From Prevotella communis (GTDB lineage: Bacteria > Bacteroidota > Bacteroidia > Bacteroidales > Bacteroidaceae), in NCBI RefSeq assembly GCF_022024115.1, contig NZ_CP091792.1, forward strand, positions 2,728,001-2,792,000: a stretch of 64,000 nucleotides of DNA, read 5' to 3'. The notes beneath the pieces were generated by a model. It did no database searches, was not told the DNA's origin, and worked only from the letters and a program-made list of their open reading frames with translations. Made by a program: the position numbers and the translations under genes. Shown here piece after piece: positions 1-6,951 of the stretch. The stretch's first letter is position 1; each line of letters begins with the position of its first letter.

Positions 1-309
1 CATTTCCCAGATATCGTTGCCATTGGTGGCGTATGTATATCGGATACCCAGCATGTCGGCATACTCCTTGGCCTGAGCCACGCCTTCGCTGTAGCTCAGC
101 TCGTCGCTCTTTGCCTCGACGATAGCCAACTTCACGCCTTTGTATATCAGCACATAGTCAGCACGCTTGGGCTTGCCCTTCTGACTCCTACTGATCTTAC
201 CTCTCGTAAAGGTATACTCGGTGGTGATGCGACTGCCTTCTGTCACACCCCATCCTGCAGCTTTCAGCTTTGGGTCTATCTTGTGTAGACGGGTATCCGA
301 TTCGTTCAT
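1..309 (-). CDS. hsdR: Type I restriction enzyme R subunit, N-terminal fragment (cut by window edge)
   Basis: This is the first 103 codons of a protein continuing past position 1. It carries the N-terminal nuclease fold of HsdR: a beta strand ADYVLIYKGVKLAIVEAKSD in which the D and the E-A-K form the PD-(D/E)xK catalytic core, followed by a helix (EGVAQAKEYADML) and the strand TYATNGNDIWEM. HsdR is the motor and endonuclease subunit that cleaves DNA lacking the cognate methylation. Its ATG overlaps the stop of the upstream kinase-like gene (ATGA at 306-309), so translation is probably coupled. The helicase motor domains lie outside the window. Confidence 0.9.
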   Translation of the reverse strand, partial: MNESDTRLHKIDPKLKAAGWGVTEGSRITTEYTFTRGKISRSQKGKPKRADYVLIYKGVKLAIVEAKSDELSYSEGVAQAKEYADMLGIRYTYATNGNDIWEM

Positions 310-944
310 ATCTTTGCTATTTCTGCATCTATAACATACATATCACCATCTTGGTCAACTAACACGTTTCGTGGAACAACATCCCAAACCATAAAATCAT
401 TGTTCGAGAAACGCCCTGGTTCACCATTTTTATCAAACCCGAGAGCCGACATATAAGTATCAATCATTATCTGTGTAGCAGGTTTTGCTTCACAAATACG
501 TTCCTGTTCTAATACAGGCATAATGGTTCTTCCATCATATCCTGTAAAGCCATGTAATCTATATGCTGTATTAGGAAATATCAGATTATGAAGTAAAATC
601 TTATCAAACAATTTGCATATTCCACCACTATTTAGCAGGTTATTTACTTTGAAAATAGTAGTTTCCGAGACATACGTATCATTTTCATTGCCACTAGGAC
701 CGGGGGTTCCTAAATCGAATACATCGTCCATAGGAATCCATATACCTGCGTCCTTAGCCAACTGCTCGGCAGCACGCTGTTCTATTTCGAAGCGAGTTCC
801 ATTTGCTTTGCCATTTCCAGATTTCTCCTCATGTATTCGGCAAAGTCTTTGGAGTTCATTGGAGACTTCTTGAATTCTACGATTTTCTTCATCGTACGCT
901 CCATTGCTTCCTTGTGAAACTGATTCAAATATGTCATCATTCAT
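306..944 (-). CDS. Protein-kinase-like protein of the polyvalent-protein type, inside the hsd operon
   Basis: About 212 residues when started at the ATG at 944; a GTG/TTG-like in-frame start at 968 would overlap the likely -7 box (TATTTTTG, 958-965). The C-terminal half reads as a minimal kinase lobe: FKVNN (candidate ATP-lysine), a central FTGYDGRTIMPVLEQER hinge region, WDVVPRNVLVDQDG (D and N as in the HxD...N catalytic loop) and MYVIDAE (the DFG-like metal-binding Asp). This matches, from memory, the small Ser/Thr/Tyr kinase domain found in phage and mobile-element polyvalent proteins. The N-terminal 60 residues are charged and helical. It sits between hsdS and hsdR and overlaps hsdR by four bases. 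A role in regulating or protecting the restriction system is inference only. Confidence 0.6.
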   Translation of the reverse strand: MNDDIFESVSQGSNGAYDEENRRIQEVSNELQRLCRIHEEKSGNGKANGTRFEIEQRAAEQLAKDAGIWIPMDDVFDLGTPGPSGNENDTYVSETTIFKVNNLLNSGGICKLFDKILLHNLIFPNTAYRLHGFTGYDGRTIMPVLEQERICEAKPATQIMIDTYMSALGFDKNGEPGRFSNNDFMVWDVVPRNVLVDQDGDMYVIDAEIAKI

Positions 945-957
945 TCTGTTTTTTCTG

Positions 958-1020
958 CAAAAATACAATTATATTTTAAAATTACAACATTTTTAGGCCA
1001 AAATCTGCAATTAATTGCAG
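958..1020 (-). promoter_or_regulatory. Possible internal promoter and palindrome between hsdS and the kinase-like gene
   Basis: Reading on the minus strand there is GTTG around 985-987, a 19-bp gap and TATTTTTG at 958-965, which fits the Bacteroidota promoter form. Just upstream lies a perfect 16-bp palindrome CTGCAATTAATTGCAG at 1005-1020. The kinase-like gene and hsdR could therefore be transcribed separately from hsdM-hsdS, with the palindrome as a weak terminator or an operator. Confidence 0.4.
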
Positions 1021-1043
1021 TTATTTCACCTTTAAATATTTCA

Positions 1044-2201
1044 TCATTCAAACACTTGTCGTAATAATGCTTGTTTCAGGGCATCGCACTCGGCGATGGT
1101 CTTCTGCAGTACCTCCTCCAACTCACGGACATGAGCGGAGAGAGAATCGAGACGAGTGACAATACGCTGTTGCTCGGAGAGAGGGGGGATTGTGAGAGGC
1201 ATTTCCTCAACAATACCAGCATTAATATTTAGCATGGTTGCTCCAGATGCGCTTTTCAACAAATAGTTCTTACATACTTCTGATTGAAACAACATCTGCA
1301 TGAAAGCATTATCTACCTTAGCTTTAAACCTTACAAAAAGAGACCCCGTTCCGCAAAGGAAACCATCTTCATTTGATGAAACTATTGCACATCGTCCAAT
1401 CTCACCTCGTCTGGCAAAGATAACATCATTTGTTCTCAATAAATAAGCTGATAGTTCTTTTGCTTTTTCCTCGGAGATAGTATAATCATTATTTGCAACT
1501 ATCTTACCTTCAATCATGTGAATAGGATTAACCAAGGGAATGCCATCACTAATATAGTCCTTTTTATGTAGTAAGCTACCAAATGGCCCTATTCTTACCT
1601 GTGCTATTTCCTTCAGCTTCTTCTCCTCCCATCCCTCTTTTGGTTCCATAGCCTTAGCGAGTGCTTTTTGGAAGAGGGCACGGGCTTCGCTCAGCTTCTT
1701 TTCCGCATTCGCTTTCAGTTCTTCGATATGAGCAAAGGCTGAATCAAGGCGAGAAACAATACGCTGTTGTTCAGAGAATATGGGATATGATATTGAAATA
1801 TCCATAATCTCTTTCCTGTTTATGGAAGGGAATACAGCTCCTTCCTTACCTTTAATATTATTCTTTTCTGACAAAAGGAAATAAAAAAGATAATCTTTAT
1901 CGATAAGAGTATTAGGCCTAACAGCAGCTAAGCCACGACCTATACATACTCTTTGAGTTGCAAAGTTTATGTCCCCAACAGGAGCTCTTACAGACATCAA
2001 GATGTCATCTTTCATTGCGATTTTTGTTTCTTCTGATGTCCATGTTGTTGGATTACCAATATACTTTATAGTGAACTCCTTTTTCCCTTGATAAAAAGGA
2101 GTACCTTTACCCTCATTATTATAAGATTTACCATCAGGTGATTGTCCTGAAATAACTTCACAAACTTCCCCTAACTTCTTATATGTCCACCCTTCTTTCA
2201 T
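1044..2201 (-). CDS. hsdS: Type I restriction-modification specificity subunit S
   Basis: The 385-residue protein has the standard two-half architecture: target recognition domain 1 (about residues 1-145), a central conserved helix, target recognition domain 2 (about 190-335) and a C-terminal conserved helix. Both helices begin with nearly the same sequence, SEQQRIVSRLDSAFAHIEEL and SEQQRIVTRLDSLSAHVREL, the hallmark of HsdS internal repeats that pack against HsdM. HsdS sets the bipartite DNA target for both methylation and cleavage. The start overlaps the hsdM stop (ATGA, 2198-2201). No second hsdS or recombinase is visible for phase variation. Confidence 0.93.
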   Translation of the reverse strand: MKEGWTYKKLGEVCEVISGQSPDGKSYNNEGKGTPFYQGKKEFTIKYIGNPTTWTSEETKIAMKDDILMSVRAPVGDINFATQRVCIGRGLAAVRPNTLIDKDYLFYFLLSEKNNIKGKEGAVFPSINRKEIMDISISYPIFSEQQRIVSRLDSAFAHIEELKANAEKKLSEARALFQKALAKAMEPKEGWEEKKLKEIAQVRIGPFGSLLHKKDYISDGIPLVNPIHMIEGKIVANNDYTISEEKAKELSAYLLRTNDVIFARRGEIGRCAIVSSNEDGFLCGTGSLFVRFKAKVDNAFMQMLFQSEVCKNYLLKSASGATMLNINAGIVEEMPLTIPPLSEQQRIVTRLDSLSAHVRELEEVLQKTIAECDALKQALLRQVFE

Positions 2202-3916
2202 GCCTCGTCCTCCTCGGAATTATCATCTTTCTGGTATCTATCGGTGATGTCCTCCATCTTTGCAAACAATTCCATGATTGCAGGTCTCAGACGATTTTGT
2301 TCCTCTTCACTGGCTCCAACCCTTTTATTTTCGAGTTCAATTACCTGTTTCTCCAAATCGTCATATTCACGCCTCTCTTCTTCTGTCAGACGATATTTTA
2401 CGATATAGTCAATACTATCCTCGTCCTCGTCCTCCTCAGACAAATATTCTCCAAAGAGACCGTCGTCTTCGTCCTCTGGCCAAAGTGTCTCACCCAGCTT
2501 CTCAAAGAGTTCTTCAGCTTTGTGTTCCAACTTTATCAGCGAGTTGAATATCTCTCCTGGCGTGCGCTCGTCCACTTCCTCTACCTTGTGCGGATTCTTC
2601 ACGCTGAGATCATAGTCCTCACCCAGCGTCGAGACATCCAGCGTCCATGAGTTCTCGCTGTCAGCCTTAGCCTGCTGCAGGTTCAGGAAGTCGGCAAGGT
2701 CATTCTCTGTCAGGGGCTGCGTCTTGGTGAAATGCTTATCCAGCTGGTAATACCAAATCTTTTCCGTTGGCTCACCCTTGGTGAAGAAGAGCACCACGGT
2801 CTTCACGCCAGCACCCGTAAACACACCACTGGGTAGGTCGAGGATGGTATGCAGGTTACACTCCTCAAGTAGCTTCTTGCGCAACAGCTTGGCGTCACCA
2901 TTGCTCAGGAAGGTGTTTTTGATAACGATACCGGCACGGCCTCCTGCTTTCAGCATGCGCATAAAGTGCTGCATAAACATATAGGCGGTCTCGCTGCTCT
3001 TGATGGGGAAGTTCTGCTGCACCTCCTCGCGCTCACTACCTCCAAAGGGCGGATTGGCCAGGATAACGTTCTTCTGCTCCGATGGGGTGATGTTTGAGAG
3101 GTTCTCCGTCAGCGTGTTGGTACGGATGATATTGGGCGACTGCACGCCATGCAGAATCATGTTCATCATGGCGATGATATAAGCCAATCCCTTCAGCTCT
3201 TTGCCATAGAAGGTCTTTGTCTGAAGCGTCTCTTCCTCCGAGGCATTCGTCACTTTCTCGTGCATATAGGTATAGGCCTCACACAGGAAGCCAGCACTAC
3301 CACAGGCGCCATCATAGACGGCCTCACCAATCTGAGGGTTAATGCTCTTTACGATAGTACGAATCAAGGGGCGAGGCGTATAATACTCGCCACCATTACG
3401 TCCTGCATTACCCATCTGTTTCAGACGGTCTTCATAGATCTGCGTCATCTCGTGGCGATTCTCTGCTGTCTGGAACTTCAGCTCGTCCACGCGCTCAATC
3501 ACGTCGCGCAGGTTGTAGCCACTCGATATCTTATTCTTGATATTGGTAAAAATGATGCCTACCTTGTATTCTATGCTATCAACATTGTATTTTTCGGTGA
3601 AGTTCTGCAAATAAGGGAACAGCTTCTGGTTCACAAAGTCTATCAGGTCGTCGCCCACCAAGGCTCGCTTTACGTCGTAGTTGCCCTTTTCGTCAAGGGG
3701 CATGGCCCACTCGTTCCACTGGTATTCACCAGCGATAATGCGCTCATAGGTCTTCTCTTCCAGTTCTGCAGCCTGTTCGCGCGTTTTCTCCAAATCATCG
3801 AAATATTTCAAGAAGAGCACCCAACTCGACTGCTCTACATAATCCAGTGCTGTGCTGCATCCGTCATCATGATGCAGCGTGTTGTCTATTGCCTTAAATG
3901 TTGACTCAAATGCCAT
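2198..3916 (-). CDS. hsdM: Type I restriction-modification DNA methyltransferase subunit M
   Basis: 572 residues from ATG 3914-3916; a longer frame reaches 3991, but the promoter at 3946-3977 lies inside it. The N-terminal helical HsdM domain is followed by the N6-adenine methyltransferase domain. The SAM-binding motif I variant YDGACGSAGFL is near residue 201 and the catalytic motif IV NPPF near residue 288 (VILANPPFGGSE). The C-terminal tail is very acidic with coiled-coil potential (LTEEERREYDDLEKQVIELE). It methylates adenine in the sequence chosen by HsdS and is the first gene of the operon. Confidence 0.95.
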   Translation of the reverse strand: MAFESTFKAIDNTLHHDDGCSTALDYVEQSSWVLFLKYFDDLEKTREQAAELEEKTYERIIAGEYQWNEWAMPLDEKGNYDVKRALVGDDLIDFVNQKLFPYLQNFTEKYNVDSIEYKVGIIFTNIKNKISSGYNLRDVIERVDELKFQTAENRHEMTQIYEDRLKQMGNAGRNGGEYYTPRPLIRTIVKSINPQIGEAVYDGACGSAGFLCEAYTYMHEKVTNASEEETLQTKTFYGKELKGLAYIIAMMNMILHGVQSPNIIRTNTLTENLSNITPSEQKNVILANPPFGGSEREEVQQNFPIKSSETAYMFMQHFMRMLKAGGRAGIVIKNTFLSNGDAKLLRKKLLEECNLHTILDLPSGVFTGAGVKTVVLFFTKGEPTEKIWYYQLDKHFTKTQPLTENDLADFLNLQQAKADSENSWTLDVSTLGEDYDLSVKNPHKVEEVDERTPGEIFNSLIKLEHKAEELFEKLGETLWPEDEDDGLFGEYLSEEDEDEDSIDYIVKYRLTEEERREYDDLEKQVIELENKRVGASEEEQNRLRPAIMELFAKMEDITDRYQKDDNSEEDEA

Positions 3917-3945
3917 TATAATGTTTCTAAGTGTATAAAGTGATG

Positions 3946-3977
3946 CAAAGATAACCATAAAATCTAACATAACCAAA
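3946..3977 (-). promoter_or_regulatory. Promoter of the hsd operon
   Basis: On the minus strand TTTG (3974-3977), a 20-bp spacer and TATCTTTG (3946-3953) match the Bacteroidota consensus. The hsdM ATG follows 30 bp downstream. Confidence 0.65.
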
Positions 3978-4007
3978 TAATTCTTTAGCAAAAAGCCAAA
4001 AACATGA

Positions 4008-4192
4008 CGTTATGACTTATGACTTATGACTTTTTGCTAAAAAATAACTGGTAAAGAGGAAGTCTAGATAAAATTGATATTTATATAATATATTATTCAT
4101 ATTATTATATATATTATAATATATATAATAATATGTTTTTAGTACTATCATTTTTAAAAACACCAAAAAGTCATAAGTCATAAAGCATAACG
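4008..4192. repeat. 29-bp inverted repeat enclosing a very AT-rich loop
   Basis: Arms at 4008-4036 and 4164-4192 are reverse complements at 27 of 29 positions. Each contains tandem ATGACTT units ending in CTTTTTG. The 127-bp loop is almost pure A/T with ATAATATAT runs. It fills most of the hsdM-HU gap (3917-4482). An apparent minus-strand frame across it has no family resemblance and was not called. Confidence 0.7.
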
Positions 4193-4292
4193 GCATAATC
4201 GAACCATCATTACACGCTCTCCTACCCTTTTTATTTTTTGCATTTTTAGCCCGAAAAATACCCCTCAAAAATGGCTGTTTTTTGGATATTTT

Positions 4293-4324
4293 TTTGACAG
4301 TCTCAGATATTTTTCGTACCTTTG
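4293..4324 (+). promoter_or_regulatory. Promoter of the HU-like gene
   Basis: TTTTG ending at 4296, a 20-bp spacer and TACCTTTG (4317-4324). The resulting 5' leader is about 150 nt, long for a single small gene. No known leader motif was recognised in 4330-4482. Confidence 0.65.
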
Positions 4325-4482
4325 CATTGTCAATACGAAGGGGAAAAATAACGCTCTAGTTAGCGAGAAAAATTTTCCTAGTGCACGAGGAAGTTTGGAA
4401 GCACGAAGGCGTATTTGAACCGGAAATTGACGCAAAAGAAAATATTTAACAATTTACAATCCATTTAAAACACATTTAGATT

Positions 4483-5031
4483 ATGTCAATGAAAGTAAAA
4501 GCAAAAGAACAGTTGCAGAAGGTAGGCACCTACGCTGGTAAGTATCGCTACGTGATGATGCCTGAGTTGTACACCGCCCTCACACAGGACAAGGTAATTA
4601 AGGAGGCTGCCCTTCGCAGTGGTGTGAGCCGAGGCGTGATGCAGGCATGCTGGGATGCAGCCGGCGATGTCATCAAGGCATGGGCAACGGAAGGTCACTC
4701 GGTGGCACTGCCTGGACTGGGTACCATGCGCTTCGGTCTGCGTGCCAAGAGCGTAGAGACCGTGAACGAGGTAAAGGCAGAGCTGATCACCAGTCGCCGC
4801 ATCATCTTCACGCCCGACACAGACCTGAAGGAGGAGCTGGCAAAGACCGCCATCCAGATCACCTGTTTCGACCGAGACGGTAACGAGGTGAAGCGCGTCA
4901 CCTCAACATCGGGCGAAGTGGAAGACCCGGATAGCGGAAACACGGAGTCAGGGAACAACGGAAACACGGAGAACGGCGGCGGCAGTTCTAGCTCCGAATC
5001 TGGCAACGGCGGCGGTCCCGTCAATCCTTAA
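4483..5031 (+). CDS. HU-family DNA-binding protein (HU-HIG type) with Gly/Asn/Ser-rich tail
   Basis: 182 residues. Residues 1-125 match the long Bacteroidota HU-like family: an opening strand around YRYVMMPELYTALTQDKVI, the helical dimer region EAALRSGVSRGVMQACWDAA and the strand GHSVALPGLGTMRFGLRAK leading to the DNA-binding arm. Residues from about 145 on are low-complexity (GNTESGNNGNTENGGGSSSS), probably a disordered tail. Such proteins are usually paired with a tiny smalltalk gene, as here. It has its own promoter and is probably co-transcribed with the downstream small gene. Its role in nucleoid binding is family inference. Confidence 0.85.
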   Translation: MSMKVKAKEQLQKVGTYAGKYRYVMMPELYTALTQDKVIKEAALRSGVSRGVMQACWDAAGDVIKAWATEGHSVALPGLGTMRFGLRAKSVETVNEVKAELITSRRIIFTPDTDLKEELAKTAIQITCFDRDGNEVKRVTSTSGEVEDPDSGNTESGNNGNTENGGGSSSSESGNGGGPVNP

Positions 5032-5050
5032 GCCTCGCGCAGAGTTTTAG

Positions 5051-5184
5051 GTCGCACAGATTTCACAGATTTCACAGATTTTAATTCGCTGAAGCGAATT
5101 GTTTATACCAGTGTCATTCTTGTAGTCATAGCCTAAAGTTTTTCTTTAGAAAAATATCTGTGTCATCTGTGTTATCTGTGCGAC
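5051..5184. repeat. Long imperfect inverted repeat built of CACAGAT units with two nested hairpins
   Basis: The left arm 5051-5082 (GTCGCACAGAT then two more CACAGAT copies) is mirrored by 5152-5184 (three ATCTGTG copies ending TGCGAC). Inside lie a perfect hairpin AATTCGC-TGAA-GCGAATT (5084-5101) and CTAAAG-TTTTT-CTTTAG (5133-5149). It lies between the HU-like gene and the smalltalk gene, so both may be on one transcript with a strong internal structure. Confidence 0.7.
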
Positions 5185-5242
5185 AATAAAAAATCAGCGT
5201 GAAATTAATAATCTATCAGAGTGAAATCAAAACATTATTACC

Positions 5243-5341
5243 ATGAAGAACAAGACATTTTGGAAATTCGCGATTCAGACAGCCATTAGTGTGCTGTCGG
5301 CCATCGCAACGGCACTGGGAGTGACCTCGTGCATGGCGTGA
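5243..5341 (+). CDS. Smalltalk protein, 32 residues
   Basis: The sequence starts MKNKTFWKFAIQTAISVLSA and ends ALGVTSCMA. It has a basic N-terminus, one hydrophobic helix and a C-terminal TSC. This is the signature of the smalltalk family, short proteins often encoded next to HU-like genes in Bacteroidota. The function is unknown. It could insert in the inner membrane, or the Cys could be a lipidation site, though too little follows the Cys for a normal lipoprotein. It is too short for most gene callers. A strong terminator follows 25 bp downstream. Confidence 0.85.
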   Translation: MKNKTFWKFAIQTAISVLSAIATALGVTSCMA

Positions 5342-5365
5342 AGAAAAGGTAAAAAGGTAAAAACG

Positions 5366-5400
5366 AAGAGGACTGACATTCTACGTCAGCCCTCTTTTTT
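5366..5400. terminator. Bidirectional terminator between smalltalk and hmuV
   Basis: Stem AAGAGGACTGAC / GTCAGCCCTCTT with one mismatch and a TTCTAC loop, followed by a T-run on the plus strand. It separates the convergent HU-smalltalk and hmu transcripts. Confidence 0.85.
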
Positions 5401-5401
5401 G

Positions 5402-5740
5402 TTACTCCGGCACATAGATAATCTCGCCGTTGTCAAGTTCGTAGGCCACACCCACGCGCTTGCCCTTGGTGCCGTCGGCATTCGACTGGTCATCGCTGGG
5501 CGTGTAGCGATTGATTTTCTGTCCCTCCTTGGTGATAATCTCCATGTTGTCCTTGCCTGGGTTCTTCACCATGGTAAAGTCCTCCTGCGAGAACATCTCG
5601 GTCATGTTGTAACGGCTGACGAGGGCCACCATCAGGGCGAGGGCAAAGACCATCGCCACATCAAACAGGTTGCTGACCACCGACATGGGGTCGTCGTCCT
5701 CGGCCTCCGCAAGCATCGATTTATTTCTTCTTTTCAGCAT
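5402..5740 (-). CDS. hmuV: DUF2149-family membrane protein of the heme uptake operon (HmuV-like)
   Basis: 112 residues: a short cytosolic start, PMSVVSNLFDVAMVFALALM as a single membrane helix near residues 18-42, then a soluble periplasmic part (MTEMFSQEDFTMVKNPGKDN) ending in a strand pair. The topology is like ExbD/TolR and the sequence fits DUF2149, whose genes follow a MotA/TolQ/ExbB-like gene in hmuYRSTUV loci. It probably forms an energising complex with HmuU. It is the last gene of the operon. The intergenic space to hmuU is only a TTTAATG microsatellite (5741-5780). Confidence 0.85.
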   Translation of the reverse strand: MLKRRNKSMLAEAEDDDPMSVVSNLFDVAMVFALALMVALVSRYNMTEMFSQEDFTMVKNPGKDNMEIITKEGQKINRYTPSDDQSNADGTKGKRVGVAYELDNGEIIYVPE

Positions 5741-5780
5741 AATGTTTAATGTTTAATCTTTAATGTTTAATGTTTAATGT
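5741..5780. repeat. TTTAATG/TTTAATC microsatellite over the hmuU 3' end
   Basis: Tandem 7-10 bp units (AATGTTTAATGTTTAATC) run from just before the hmuV start into the hmuU stop and encode the last HmuU residues LNIKH. The same tract type recurs at 17150-17206. Confidence 0.75.
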
Positions 5781-6362
5781 ACCAAAAAGATCCGCCAGGA
5801 ACTGCAAATTCACGCTATCGTGGCGATACCAGCGCGTCTTGACCTGCCCTGTGATAAAGCCGATGGCAGCAGAGAAGAGTCCCACGACGGTGGTAGCGAA
5901 GGCCACTTGCATGTTGTAGGCCATCGAGGCAATGTCGCCCGTAGAGAGTCCCACGAGGGCAGGACCCATAGGAATGAGCGTACCCATGAGGCCAAGCATA
6001 GGTCCCATCTTGGCCAGGGTCTTACTCGTGGCCAGGTCGGCAGCGGCGGCAAGGTCGAAATCAGAGAGCAACTTCTGCAGATGTGCCTCGCTGTCACGAT
6101 GGTCCATCATCAGGCGGATATAGCGCACCACCAGCGACTTGTCACTCTTGGGCAGACGGTCGGCCAGGGTGGCAAGGTTGTCCTGACTGAGCGCGTCGAA
6201 CTCGCCCTTGAGCAGGGCCTCGGTCTTACGCACGGCCACATACTGGCCAAAGAAGGTGCCGATGAGCAGCAGGGCACGACAGAAAAGCAGGATGAGCAAC
6301 ACGATGACAGGCACCAAAAGGCCTGTGGAAATCCAATAAAGAATGTCGGTAATGTAATTCAT
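5760..6362 (-). CDS. hmuU: MotA/TolQ/ExbB-type proton channel protein (HmuU-like)
   Basis: 200 residues with an N-terminal membrane helix (GLLVPVIVLLILLFCRALLL, about 14-33), a cytosolic helical domain (about 60-125) and two closely spaced C-terminal helices. The TolQ/ExbB signature is clear: KMGPMLGLMGTLIPMGPALV followed by MQVAFATTVVGLFSAAIGF. In hmu loci this subunit is thought to couple the proton motive force to heme uptake or handling, with HmuV as the ExbD-like partner. The stop lies in a microsatellite, so the C-terminal five residues may vary between strains. Confidence 0.9.
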   Translation of the reverse strand: MNYITDILYWISTGLLVPVIVLLILLFCRALLLIGTFFGQYVAVRKTEALLKGEFDALSQDNLATLADRLPKSDKSLVVRYIRLMMDHRDSEAHLQKLLSDFDLAAAADLATSKTLAKMGPMLGLMGTLIPMGPALVGLSTGDIASMAYNMQVAFATTVVGLFSAAIGFITGQVKTRWYRHDSVNLQFLADLFGTLNIKH

Positions 6363-6382
6363 ATCGTTTTGTTTGTATTTGT

Positions 6383-6949
6383 TTATCTTCCGTTGACGGT
6401 GGCAATGATGCCAAGGATGGCGATGAGCGCATTAGAGAGGAAAAAGACCTCGAGGCGCAACTCTTTCTCGGGGACGAGCCATCGGACGCCCCAGGTGAGC
6501 ACAGGAACAAGGATGAAGACGCAGGCGGCCAGCCCGTAGGCTACCACCTGGAAATCGGCACCCGTGAAGAGGAACATGCCTTGTGTCTCGATGTAGAACA
6601 GCACGGGAAAGATGAGCAAGCCAGGAAACCAGCGCAGCAGGCGATAGAGCCAGACGGTGCGGCGGCGCACCCTACCCGTATAGGCCAGGTGGACAGCCAG
6701 GATGCAGTATGCCATCTGGATAATCACCTCAATGCTGAGGACGACGGCCGTATCGAGCATCAGCTTGGGATTGTTGAGCCAGTCGTGCAACTGACTCTTG
6801 CTCTGCTCGATGGCCCACGGCCACGCCACGACCACGAACAGGGCGCACACCACGGCGCTGGCCAGCACATACCACGGTTTGCGGTAGGTCTGCTTCAGCA
6901 CGAAGTTGAAGCAGACCAGGAATATCATGATGAGAAGTACTGCCTCCAT
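6383..6949 (-). CDS. hmuT: Polytopic membrane protein of the heme operon (HmuT-like)
   Basis: 188 residues with about six predicted membrane helices (around 1-18, 27-48, 65-90, 107-127, 133-155 and 165-186) and basic inter-helix loops (GRVRRRTVWLYR). It shows no recognisable catalytic motif. Its place between the CobN-like and MotA/ExbB-like genes is that of hmuT in hmuYRSTUV clusters, and the call rests mainly on that. It is separated by 2 bp from hmuS and 20 bp from hmuU, so it is certainly co-transcribed. Confidence 0.75.
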   Translation of the reverse strand: MEAVLLIMIFLVCFNFVLKQTYRKPWYVLASAVVCALFVVVAWPWAIEQSKSQLHDWLNNPKLMLDTAVVLSIEVIIQMAYCILAVHLAYTGRVRRRTVWLYRLLRWFPGLLIFPVLFYIETQGMFLFTGADFQVVAYGLAACVFILVPVLTWGVRWLVPEKELRLEVFFLSNALIAILGIIATVNGR

Positions 6950-6951
6950 GC

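Noticed and set aside
1044..2201. Phase-variable hsdS by inversion
   Set aside because: The gene has internal repeats of the conserved helices, but no second hsdS copy, inverted partner or recombinase lies in the window.
4017..4268. 83-codon minus-strand frame in the AT-rich hsdM-HU gap
   Set aside because: It runs through the inverted repeat and A/T loop, its translation is low-complexity Tyr/Asn/Ile and it has no promoter or family likeness.
5741..5780. hmuV driven by its own promoter within the microsatellite
   Set aside because: TTTAATG units contain no TAnnTTTG box at a proper distance; hmuV is better read as the last gene of the operon.
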